Source: Arcuatula senhousia (lineage: Eukaryota > Mollusca > Bivalvia > Mytilida > Mytilidae). Taken from it: a stretch of 64,000 nucleotides of DNA. The position numbers and the translations under genes are program-made. The stretch is from contig OZ020303.1 of NCBI GenBank assembly GCA_963971305.1, positions 46,674,106 to 46,738,105 of the forward strand, given 5' to 3'. Of the stretch, positions 1 through 10,560 are shown piece after piece (within the stretch, counting starts at the first letter, position 1; every line of letters begins with the position of its first letter). Under the pieces are notes generated by a model. It ran no database searches, had not been told where the DNA came from, and saw nothing but the letters and a program-made list of their open reading frames with translations.

Positions 1-934
1 CAGCTTTTCTCTATCTGCAAAAGTTTTCATTCTATGGGCCAAAAACAATACTTTTCGCCTTTAAGGGGCTGTAACCCCTATAAGGGGTCATCTGACAACT
101 TTGACCCTATGGATACTTTTGTAGAGCTAAATGAGCTGAACATTTAAGCAAGCAACAGCTTTACTCTATCTACAATAGTTTTCATTCTATAGGCAAAAAA
201 CATGCAAAATGCGATTTTTCACCATTAAGGGGCTGCAACCCCTATAAGGGATCATCTGACAACTTTAACCTTATGGAGACTTTTGTAGAGTTAAATGAGC
301 TGAACATTTAAGCAAGCAACAGCTTTTCTCTATCTGAAATTGTTTTCATTCTATAGGCCAAAAACACTATTTTTCGCCTTTAAGGGGCTGTAACCGCTAT
401 AAGGGGTCATCTGACAACTTTGACCCTATGGAGACTTTTGTAGAGCTAAATGAGCTGAACATTTAAGCAAGCAACAGCTTTTCTCTATCTACAATAATTT
501 TCATTCTATAGGCCAAAAACATGCAAAAACGCTATTTTCACCTTTAAGGGGCTGTAACCCCTATAAGGGATCATCTGACAACTTTGACCAAAAGGAAACT
601 TTTGTAGAACTTTTGATGCTGAAGCAGTAAGGTGGCATCAGATTTCATCTATCTCTTATACTTTTTGATTTACGAGCCAAAAACAGTAGTCTGACCCCCC
701 TGGTCTATTTTTAGTAACGGTGGCCATGTTTTTTGACGGATCAAAAATCGAAACACAAGTTTGGTGCAGGACACCCTAAGGATCATTCATACCAAGTTTC
801 ATTAAATTCTGTTCAGTAGTTTCAGAGGAGAAGATTTTTGAAAAATTGTTAACAGACGACGACGACGACAGACGACGACGACGGACGCCAAGTGATGGTA
901 ATAGCTCACATGGACCTTCGGTCCAGGTGAGCTA
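1..934 (+). mobile_element. Tandem-core element, left end outside window
   Basis: Tandem copies (about 150-165 bp each) carrying gctgaacatttaagcaagc run to about 600. A unique tail follows, then (GAC)n at 853-885 and the terminal hairpin tggaccttcggtcca with gtgagcta. No ORF. Family A below. Confidence 0.8.
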
Positions 935-1700
935 AAAAAAGGTTAGGACCACAAACCCCAAATGCAATAAAAAGCTTCCTTCAGTGTATATAATCATCAT
1001 ATTTAAACTTCATAACAATTGGCTGGCCCACTACAGCTAAATTTCTTGTGTAAAACCATTTGCCTTGACCAACTTTTAAAAATGGCGTTTTTTGCCCCTT
1101 TGACCCCTAATTTCTCAAAAACTGTAAGAGATATTGCAAATCTGATTGATAAATGCAGGCAGGGATTTTCACAAGGATTCCAATGAAAAAAAGATTTAGA
1201 AAATCGGACCACAAATAAAAAAGTCAAAAGGCCCCTTTTCGACCCTTTGTAGCAATGTAACGGTTCAATATACATCAAAACCATTGACACATTTTGTTGA
1301 CAGAATTTAATGAGAAATTCAATAAAGAAAGAATTTTCAAAATCTATAAAATAATAAACATTCTACAACAGTTTTGTCAATACACCTGTTTTAGCTCCTT
1401 TTGGCCCTTTTTTCCAAAACGGTAAGGGCCACCAACCCCAAATACAATAGGAACCTTTCTCTAGTGGTTACAAACATCATATCAAAACTTCATAACAATT
1501 GGCTGGCCCAGTACAACTAAATTTTTGGTATAAAATTATTTGCCTTGACAAACTTTTAAAAATGGTGTTTTTGGCCCCTTTGACCCCTAATTTCTCAAAA
1601 CCCGTAAGAGATATTGCAAATCTGATTGAAAAATGCAGGCAGGGATTATCACAAGGATTCCAATGAAAAAAAGATTTTGAAAATCGGACCACAAATAAAC
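935..1700 (+). repeat. Left part of a repeat family split by insertion
   Basis: Two degenerate copies (about 930-1350 and 1400-1700) of a dispersed repeat with aaatcggaccacaaat. Its continuation is found after the inserted element, at 5687-6089. A related uninterrupted copy lies near 12423-12933. The short ORFs here are repeat-derived. Confidence 0.65.
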
Positions 1701-4700
1701 TAGAGGCTCCCAGGAGCCTGAATCGCTCACCTGATTTCTTATGCCAAAGTTTGAATAAATTTCACAAACTTTCAACTATACAAAGTTGCAAATAATCCCT
1801 TCAGTGGTTTCAGAGAAGATTTTTGGAAATCAGTTTAAATTAATAGAAAACAAACAGTTAAAGGGCAATAACTCCTATAAGGACCTTTTGATGCTAAACA
1901 AGAACAGTTGCTTTGGATTTTCTCTATCTCTTATACTTTTTGAGTTATAAGCCAAAAACAATGGTCTGACCCCCCCTGTTCTATTTTTAGCAATGGCGGC
2001 CATGTTGGTTGGTTGACGTGTATATAATTCACAAACTTGGTAGAGGACATCCTAAAGATCAATTGTACCAAGTTTCAAAGCAATCCCTTCAGTGGTTTCA
2101 GAGAAGAAGATTTTTGAAAATCAGTTAAAATTAATGGAAAACAAGAGGCTCCCAGGAGCCTGAATCGCTCACCTGGTCTTGATGTTGACCCTATACTTTT
2201 GTAGAGCTAAATGAGCTGAACATTTAAGCAAGCAACAGCTAATCTCTACCTGCAATAGTTTTCATTCTATAGGCCAAAAACACCATTTTTCACCTATAAG
2301 GGGCCATAACCCTTATAAGGAGTTACTGACAACTTCGACCCTATGGAGACTTTTGTAGAGTTAAATGAGCTGAACATTTAAGCAAGCAACAGCTAATCTC
2401 TATCTGCAATAGTTTTCATTCTGTAGGCCAAAAACATGAAAAATCGCTTTTTTCAAAGGCCGTAACCCCTGTAAGGGGTCACCTGACAACTTCGACCCTA
2501 TGGAGAATTTTGTAGAGCTAAATGAGCTGAACATTTAAGCAAGCAACAGCTAATCTCTATCTGCAATAGTTTTCATTCTGTAGGCTATAAACATGAAAAA
2601 TCGCTATTTTTCAGGGGCCGTAACCCCTATAAGGGGTCATCTGACAACTTCAACCCTATGGACAATTTTGTAGAGCTAAATGAGCTGAACATTTAAGCAA
2701 GCAACAGCTAATCTCTATCTGCAATAGTTTTCATTTTATAAGACAAAAACATGATAAATCGCTATTTTTCAGGGGCCGTAATCCCTATAAGGGGTCATCT
2801 GACAACTTCGACCCTATGGAGAATTTTGTAAAGCTAAATGAGCTGAACATTTAAGCAAGCAACAGCTAATCTCTATCTGCAATAGTTTTCATTCTGTAGG
2901 CCAAAAACATGAAAAATCGCTATTTTTCAGGGGCCGTAACCCCTATAAGGGATCATCTGACAACTTCGACCCTATGGAAAATTTTGTAGAGCTAAATGAG
3001 CTGAACATCTAAGCAAGCAACAGCTAATCTCTATCTGTAATAGTTTTCATTCTGTAGGACAAAAACATGAAAAAATGCTATTTTTCAGGAGCCGTAACCC
3101 CTATAAGGGGTTATCTGACAACTTCGACCCTATGGAGACTTTTGTAGAGCTAAATGAGCTAAACATTTAAGCAAGCAACAGCTAATCTCTATCTGCAATA
3201 GTTTTCATTCTGTAGGCCAAAAACATGAAAAACGGCTATTTTTCACCTTTAAGGGGCCGTAACCCCTATAAGGGGTCATCTGACAACTTCGACCCTATGG
3301 AGAATTTTGTAGAGTTAAATGAGCTGAACATTTAAGCAAGCAACAGCTAATCTCTATCTGCAATAGTTTTCATTCTGTAGGCTATAAACATGAAAAATCG
3401 CTATTTTTCAGGGGCCGTAACCCCTATAAGGGGTCATCTGACAACTTCAACCCTATGGACAATTTTGTAGAGCTAAATGAGCTGAACATTTAAGCAAGCA
3501 ACAGCTAATCTCTATCTGCAATAGTTTTCATTTTATAAGACAAAAACATGATAAATCGCTATTTTTCAGGGGCCGTAATCCCTATAAGGGGTCATCTGAC
3601 AACTTCGACCCTATGGAGAATTTTGTAAAGCTAAATGAGCTGAACATTTAAGCAAGCAACAGCTAATCTCTATCTGCAATAGTTTTCATTCTGTAGGCCA
3701 AAAACATGAAAAATCGCTATTTTTCAGGGGCCGTAACCCCTATAAGGGATCATCTGACAACTTCGACCCTATGGAAAATTTTGTAGAGCTAAATGAGCTG
3801 AACATCTAAGCAAGCAACAGCTAATCTCTATCTGTAATAGTTTTCATTCTGTAGGACAAAAACATGAAAAAATGCTATTTTTCAGGAGCCGTAACCCCTA
3901 TAAGGGGTTATCTGACAACTTCGACCCTATGGAGACTTTTGTAGAGCTAAATGAGCTAAACATTTAAGCAAGCAACAGCTAATCTCTATCTGCAATAGTT
4001 TTCATTCTGTAGGCCAAAAACATGAAAAACGGCTATTTTTCACCTTTAAGGGGCCGTAACCCCTATAAGGGGTCATCTGACAACTTCGACCCTATGGAGA
4101 ATTTTGTAGAGTTAAATGAGCTGAACATTTAAGCAAGCAACAGCTAATCTCTATCTGCAATAGTTTTCATTCTATAGGCCAAAAACATGAAAAAATGCTA
4201 TTTTTCACCTTCAAGGGGCCGTAACCCCTATAAGGGGTCATCTGACAACTTTGACCAAATGGAGACTTTTGTAGAGCTTTTGATGCTGAATCAGTAGCGT
4301 GGCCTCAGATTTCCTCTATCTCTTATACTTTTTGATTTATAAGCCAAAAACAGTAGTCTGACCCCCCTAGTCTATTTTTAGTAACGGCGGCCATGTTTTT
4401 TAACGGATCAAAAATCAAAACACAAGTTTGGTGCAGGACACCCTAAGGATCATTCATACCAAGTTTCATTAAATTCTGTTCGGTAGTTTCAGAGGAGAAA
4501 ATTTTGAAAAATTGTTAACAGACGACGACGACGACAGACGACGACAGACGACGACGACGACGACGACGACGGACGCCAAGTGATGGTAATAGCTCACATG
4601 GACCTTCGGTCCAGGTGAGCTAAAAACAGTTAAAGGGGAATAACTAAAGGGGAATAACTCTTAAATGGCTGATCTGACCATTTTGACCCTGAAATCATTT

Positions 4701-5686
4701 TTGTAGATCTCAATGAGCTGAACAATTCTGCAATGCTAACTTTTCCTCTAGCTCTAACGGTGTTCAAGATATTGTCCAAAAACTGCAAAAATTGTCAATT
4801 TTGACGATTAAAGGGCAATAACTCCTATAAGGAGTCGTTTCACAACTTCGACTCAATGGAGAGATTTGTAGAGCTTTTGATGCTGAACAAGGATGGTTGC
4901 TTCGGATTTTCTTTATCTTTTAAACTTTTTGAGTTATAAGCCAAAAACAATGGTCTGACCCCCCTGTTCTATTTTTAGCAACGGTGGCCATGTTGGTTGG
5001 TCGACGTGTATATAATTCACAAACTTGGTAGAGGACATCCTAAAGATCATGTATACTAAGTATCAATGCAATCCCTTCAGTGGTTTCAGAGAAGAAGATT
5101 TTTAAAAATCAGTTAAAATTAATGGAAAAAACAGTTAAAGGGGAATAACTCTTAAACGGCTGATCTGACAATTTTGACCCTGAAATCATTTTTGTAGATC
5201 TCAATGAGTTAAACAATTCTGCAATACTAACTTTTCCTCTAGCTCTAATGGTTTTCAAGATATAGTCCAAAAACTGCAAAAATGGTCAATTTTGATGATT
5301 AAAGGGCAATAACTCCTATAAGGAGTCGTTTCACAACTTCGACTCAATGGAGAGATTCGTAGAGCTTTTGATGCTGAACAAGGACGGTTGCTTCAGATTT
5401 TCTCTATCTCTTATACTTTTTGAGTTATAAGCCAAAAACAATGGTCTGACCCCCCTGTTCTATTTTTAGCAACGGTGGCCATGTTGGTTGGTGGACATGT
5501 ATATAATTCACAAACTTGGTAGAGGACATCCTAAAGATCATGTATACCAAGTATCAATGCAATACCTTCAGTGGATTCAGAGAAGAAGATCTTTGAAGAA
5601 AAGTTAACGGACGACGGACGGACGGACGGACGACGGACGCTTAACGATGACAATAGCTCACATGACCCTTCGGGTCAGGTGAGCTA
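1701..5686 (+). mobile_element. Family A element, interrupted by a second copy
   Basis: Begins tagaggctcccaggagcctg with gctcacctg, and ends with (GACG)n, the hairpin tgacccttcgggtca and caggtgagcta. The ends are thus short inverted repeats. The core has two copies of a ~480-bp unit with cagttaaaggggaataact. The body is interrupted at 2143-4622 by another family A element. No ORF; non-autonomous. Confidence 0.75.
2143..4622 (+). mobile_element. Family A element nested inside 1701-5686
   Basis: Starts aagaggctcccaggagcctg and ends caggtgagcta after a (GAC)n tract. The core is made of about twelve ~158-bp tandem copies. A ~797-bp block of these is duplicated almost exactly (about 2500-3297 and 3297-4094). 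The insertion point can be compared with an empty site near 5125. Confidence 0.8.
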
Positions 5687-6089
5687 AAAAGTCATTTTTT
5701 TGGGTGTGGCCCCCTTTCCACCCCCTGTAGCAATGTAACGGTTCAATATACATCAAAACCATTCACACATTTTGTTGACAGAATTTAATGAGGAATTCAA
5801 TAAAAAAAGAATTATCAAAATCTATTGAATAATAAACATTCTACAACAGTTTTGTCAATACACCCGTTTTAGCCCCTTTTGGCCCTTTTTTCCATAACAG
5901 TAAGGGCCACCAACCCCAAATACAATAGGAAACTTCCTTTAGTGGTTACAAACATCATATTAAAATTTCATAACAATTGGTCAATATTTACTTAAGTTAT
6001 CGCACGGAAACCAAATGTCCCCAGACGACGACGACGACGACATCGCCATAACATTATACGATCGCAAAATTTTTGCGGTCGTATAAAAA
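5687..6089 (+). repeat. Right part of split repeat, with terminal hairpin
   Basis: Continues the sequence interrupted at 1700. It ends with (GAC)n at 6024-6041 and a hairpin: atacgatcgcaaaa pairs with ttttgcggtcgtat at about 6057-6085, followed by an A run. The same end occurs at 12360-12422 and 12862-12933. Confidence 0.7.
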
Positions 6090-6820
6090 CTGTAATTTGA
6101 CCCCTATGTTCTATTTTAAGCCAGAGGCCATATTTTTTGACGAATCAAAAATCCAAACGATAAAATGTAGCATTAATGCTATTAAACAACTGTGCCAAGT
6201 TTGGTTGAAGTTGGATGTATGGTGTCAGACAAGTTAATCTTTGAAATTCAGGGTAAAAGTAATGAAAAATGGTAAATTTTGACGCTTTAAGGGCCATAAC
6301 TCCTAAAAGAAATGGTTCTACAGCTTTGACTTAACACATGAAATGTAGATCTTGATGTGCTTAATCATATGCAATTTGAATTTTTAAAATATCTTGTATA
6401 GTTTTCAAGATATAGGGCTAAATAAGTGCAAAATTTTGAAAAAATCCAGAAAAAGGGCAATAACTCCTACATTGTTGTTGGATCTTCTTGAAAATTTCAG
6501 GGCAGGTAGATCTTGAGGTGCTGATCACTTTTACCCTGCCAGAATTTTGATATCTGTAACCGTTTTTGAGTTATTTGCAAAAAACTGCAATTTACCCCTA
6601 TGTTCTATTTTTAGCCATGGCGGCCATGTTTTTCAACGAATCAAAAATCCCCACGCTAGTTTTATACTACCTATGCTAATTAACAACTGTGCCAAATTTA
6701 AAAGCCATTGGACTTATGGTGTTAGAGGAGTTAACGTTTGAAAAATGTTAACGACGACGGACGACGACAGACTACGGACGCCAAGTGATGGCAATAGCTC
6801 ACATTGGTCCAGGTGAGCTA
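6090..6820 (+). mobile_element. 5'-truncated family A element
   Basis: Degenerate core copies with ggccataactcc, then (GAC)n at 6751-6775 and gtgatggcaatagctcac ending in caggtgagcta. The left terminus is missing. Confidence 0.65.
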
Positions 6821-7150
6821 AAAAATTGGCGGTCCAGTAATCCCGGATAACATATGTTTGTCATGTTTGTGGAACGTAAGTACAGAAGGGGGACTTCATA
6901 CGAAGGGGAAGGAAACCGGCTATATCTCATTTATTTCACAGTAAGTTTTGAACATTGTAGATATCAAAATCTGCAGATCAATAGTAAAACAACATTCTTT
7001 ATTATTTAATGACATATGATATAAGAAATATAAAAACTCAAACTATTTTAAAATATCACCATAAAGACATGACAAAGTGTCTGAAAATAAATCTACTAGT
7101 TAAAATGACGGACTGTTTCAAAAACACAAGACAGCGATTGACAAGCCGGT

Positions 7151-9875
7151 TCATGTTGACCTAATCTGTGCAAAAGGGATATCTTCATCTAGAATGTCTT
7201 TTAAAGCTGCACTGATGTCTGTTTCCCGAAACCCATTTCTCACAATTTCAGGATTGTTTTTTATATGTTGGAACATCTTCACAATCCATTTCGCGGATAA
7301 TGGCTTGAGTCTTGTAAGGGACAAATCAACAGGCTTGATGAGATCTGCTTCATTTTCATCCTTCTTTTTCTCATTTTCATTTAATTGTTGGACAATTTCG
7401 TTTGAGTACCATCCCTCAAAAGACTGACGGAGATGGTTTTTAACAGCTTTTTGTACACTAATGGCTGTAGCCTATCCGTGCAACAGGCAGGTACAAACAC
7501 AGGTTTGATATGTTTTTCAGATAGAAAATCAAAAAAATCTTCACCCATCTGTGCCTTAAAAACATCAAAAATACATGAAGCTTTCTGACTGCTAGGTAAG
7601 CCTGAACGTTTTTTAACGGCACGGACATACGGAAGAATGATGTTTTTCACATAGGCCATTTGAGTGCTCGTATTAGCCCAGTGGTTTTCCGAGTGGGTTA
7701 TATCCCAGTCGGATGGAAACTTATAGACAGGATGGCATTTATCTATTTTTCCTCCATAAATAATCTGATGAGGAAGAAATTCCCCTGAAATAAACAAGAG
7801 TTAACACTAAAGTATGTCTCGCCTGCCGGCACCATCAGAAACAATTATTCTTTCTTACTTCCACTATATTTTGAATTTACATGGATTTTCAGTTTCTGAG
7901 ATCAAAAGATGTTTATAGAACTTAAACATTGCAAATATATGCAATAAAAATAATCAAAGTCACTCAACCGGAAAATCAAGGTCAAGGTCAAAAGATGGGG
8001 ATGCAACTGTGCTAAGCTACTACTGGGGAATATGCATACCAAGTTTCATCAACCTAGGACCTATAGTGTTTGAGATATGGAGGTGCTCGCAAAACTTTTC
8101 CATTGCTATTATATGTATTGAAAATTGTCAAAGTCACTCAACCGAAAAATCAAGGTCAAGGTCAAAAGATGGGGATGCAACTGTGCTAAGCTACTACTGA
8201 GGCATATGCATACCAAGTTTCATCAACCTAGGACCTATAGTTCTTGAGATATGGAGGTGCTCGCAAAACTTTTTCATTGCTATTATATGTATTGAAAATT
8301 GTCAAAGTCACTCAACCGGAAAATCAAGGTCAAGGTCAAAAGATGGGGATGCAACTGTGCTAAGCTACTACTGGGGCATATGCATACCAAGTTTCATCAA
8401 CCCAGGACCTATAGTTCTTGAGATATGGAGGTGCTCGCAAAACTTTTTCATTGCTATTATATGTATTGAAAATTGTCAAAGTCACTCAACCGGAAAATCA
8501 AGGTCAAGGTCAAAAGATGGGGATGCAACTGTGCTAAGCTACTACTGGGGCATATGCATACCAAGTTTCATCAACCCAGGACCAATAGTTCTTGAGATAT
8601 GGAGGTGCTCATAAAACTTTTTCAAAAAGTTAACGCCGCCGTCGCCGCCGCCGCCGTCGCCGTCGCCGCCGCCGCCGGTAAAGTAACACCTATGTCCCGC
8701 TCTGCTTCGCAGGCGAGACAAAAATGATTCCATGTGTTTAGTTTTCAATGTTTTAAACCCCTTTTTATTACAAATCTTTTCAATGCAAAGGTAAAATCAA
8801 GTTGAATACCAATTGTGTAATTATGACAGATTTATTTATTTTGTGGTTTGGTGTGGCTTTAATCCGCATGTTTATTTAACGGTTTAAATGACAGTTAAAC
8901 AAGGTGTCAATTTGACAACTTAATCACAATCAGGCCTTTGATCTTTAAACACAGGTAAAACAGATGAATAAATTGTTGATAAGTCAAAATATTTTAAGAT
9001 TAATTTACAGTTTCATTTAATAACTAACCTGAGAGTGTGCCTGCAAATACAGCAGTGATTTGTCGTTTGTCGCCAAGCCCACTAATTTCCACTCCCTTCA
9101 ATGGCCATAGTCCAATTTGAGACAGGGACAATATTCAATCCAGCATGATCCCAGTTAATGATCAAATTCGAAGGAATGTTGAATTCAAGAACTGTTTTTT
9201 CAATACGATTAAGATATTTTGATTTGAGCTCATCAAAGTTTTCAATTTTGTCATTTTTACACGCTGTCGAGCCTCTGCGTTTTACGAAATTCATACGATA
9301 TAAAAGAGATTTTGCCCAGTTCTTAGTGATTTCAATTGACCAACTGTTCTCGGCCAAAAGAGATTTGTCAGATCCTGTAATAATTCCTTTTGCAGCAGCC
9401 ATGACAATTTGAGCATTGATAACAGCACCGTTTTCTCTCAAAACATGAATATATTTTTGAACCTTTGCATCAAGTTCGGCACCTGTAAGTAGAGGTCGTC
9501 CACGTTTTTTACTTTGAATTTCAGTCACAGTCAGATCACCATCAAAGTCAAGTTTACGTTTCCTTGAACTAATTGTGTCCTCATACTTTTTCCTCATTCC
9601 TCTGGCAGTGCTTTCAGAAATAGACGGAAATTGTTCTTTAAATTTTCGGACGGTTGAGGCGGGACCGTTTTGGGAACAATATTTCCCTATAGCACCTCTT
9701 CGGGCGTGTAGCATACATATTTCCCACCTTTAGAAGATCCTGGGGTTTTCACATTTTGTTGCTCCGTAACAGCTATGTTGGCCTCTTTCAATGCACTCGG
9801 GCCAATTATATCAGAAAGTTCAGACTTTTCTGACGGAATCACATCTTTCTTTTTAAAAAAACTTAGAATACTCAT
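7151..9875 (-). pseudogene. Decayed pogo-like (DDE_1) transposase
   Basis: Reading right to left: an N-terminal piece (9687-9875), an HTH-type DNA-binding piece (PASTVRKFKEQFPSISESTA) and a DDE_1 catalytic core. In the core, INWDHAGLNIVPVSNWTM, IYGGKIDKCHPVYKFPSDWD, HSENHWANTS and FDVFKAQ carry the expected acidic positions. The C-terminus ends at a stop at 7151-7153. At least three single-base frame breaks are visible (near 9700, 9100 and 7465), so it is probably dead, though assembly errors cannot be excluded. An intron 7785-9028 (GT-AG, joining TLSG to EFLPHQ) is implied and has itself been invaded by the element at 7813-8724. The family call is from motif memory; terminal inverted repeats were not identified. 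Confidence 0.85.
7813..8724 (+). mobile_element. Family B element with 174-bp tandem core
   Basis: Left end tatgtctcgcctgccgg and right end cttcgcaggcgagaca are inverted repeats. The core has about four copies of a 174-bp unit containing aaatcaaggtcaaggtcaaa. A (GCC/GTC)n tract follows at 8634-8682. It lies inside the transposase intron. The ORFs across it follow the repeat and are not genes. Confidence 0.8.
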
Positions 9876-10067
9876 CCTTCTGACTTTAACTTCGAAATGA
9901 TTTATTTATGAGTAAAATGTTCACAAGAAAACATTTGCGCAGAGATTGACCAAATTAGCCGTAGGACATTAATGAATAGTTTTATCAAATCTAACCCCTA
10001 ATTAATCCAAACTTAGGTCATACCAATATTTGACAAATGACCATGTTATTGATTAAATTTACGATAC

Positions 10068-10206
10068 CGATAGTCTATAAAACGTTTTTGCCAGAGTTTT
10101 GTTTTAAGTCATAAATTTTAGCGGTTTTTATTTTGGCGATTTCAGTCTGACCGCTAAAATACGCCAAAATTTGCACCCTGCTAAAATAACCCGCTATACG
10201 GTACAT
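10068..10206 (+). mobile_element. Short inverted-repeat element (fragment)
   Basis: Contains ttagcggtttttattttggc and ends gctaaaataacccgctatacggta. The end matches the terminus of the element at 41580-42106. Confidence 0.5.
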
Positions 10207-10352
10207 GTATTTAAACAGTAAAATGTGACAGAAAAACTTCAATTTTGGGGAACATATGTTATGTGCAGATATTTTCAAACTTTAATAAAGGGAAAACCTA
10301 TATGAATTTGTTTCCTCATGAATTCAAATCAAATACTAAAATACTTGTATAC

Positions 10353-10560
10353 CTAAAGTCAAAATCAGTAGTGAATTGACTCTTCATTTTCTGAAAGACT
10401 GGGTCTTGGGCAGTGGCTTGGGCTCGCCTAGCCAGAGATTCTGAGGCAGCACTAGAGAAGGTTGTCGTCACACTGGAGACATTCTCAATCCCAACACCAA
10501 AGGTACTGACAAGTTTCTTCACAAAGTTCAGGGTATGTGGTGTAATGGTAGCATCAGCAA
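10353..10560 (-). CDS. TRRAP: TRRAP exon 54, last in window
   Basis: Acceptor aaaattgtag, donor GTATAC. It encodes TITPHTLNFVKKLVSTFGVG, FSSAASESLARRAQATAQDP and SQFTTDFDF. Ends in phase 2. The next exon (FRB-like region) was not found down to position 1, so the following intron exceeds 10.35 kb. Confidence 0.97.

Noticed and set aside
8009..8748. ORFs with repeated MLSYYWGICIPSFIN and Gly/Asp-rich runs
   Set aside because: They follow the 174-bp units (58 codons) and the GCC tract of the family B element; no independent coding evidence.
9158..9412. Plus-strand 84-aa ORF
   Set aside because: Antisense shadow of the transposase pseudogene.
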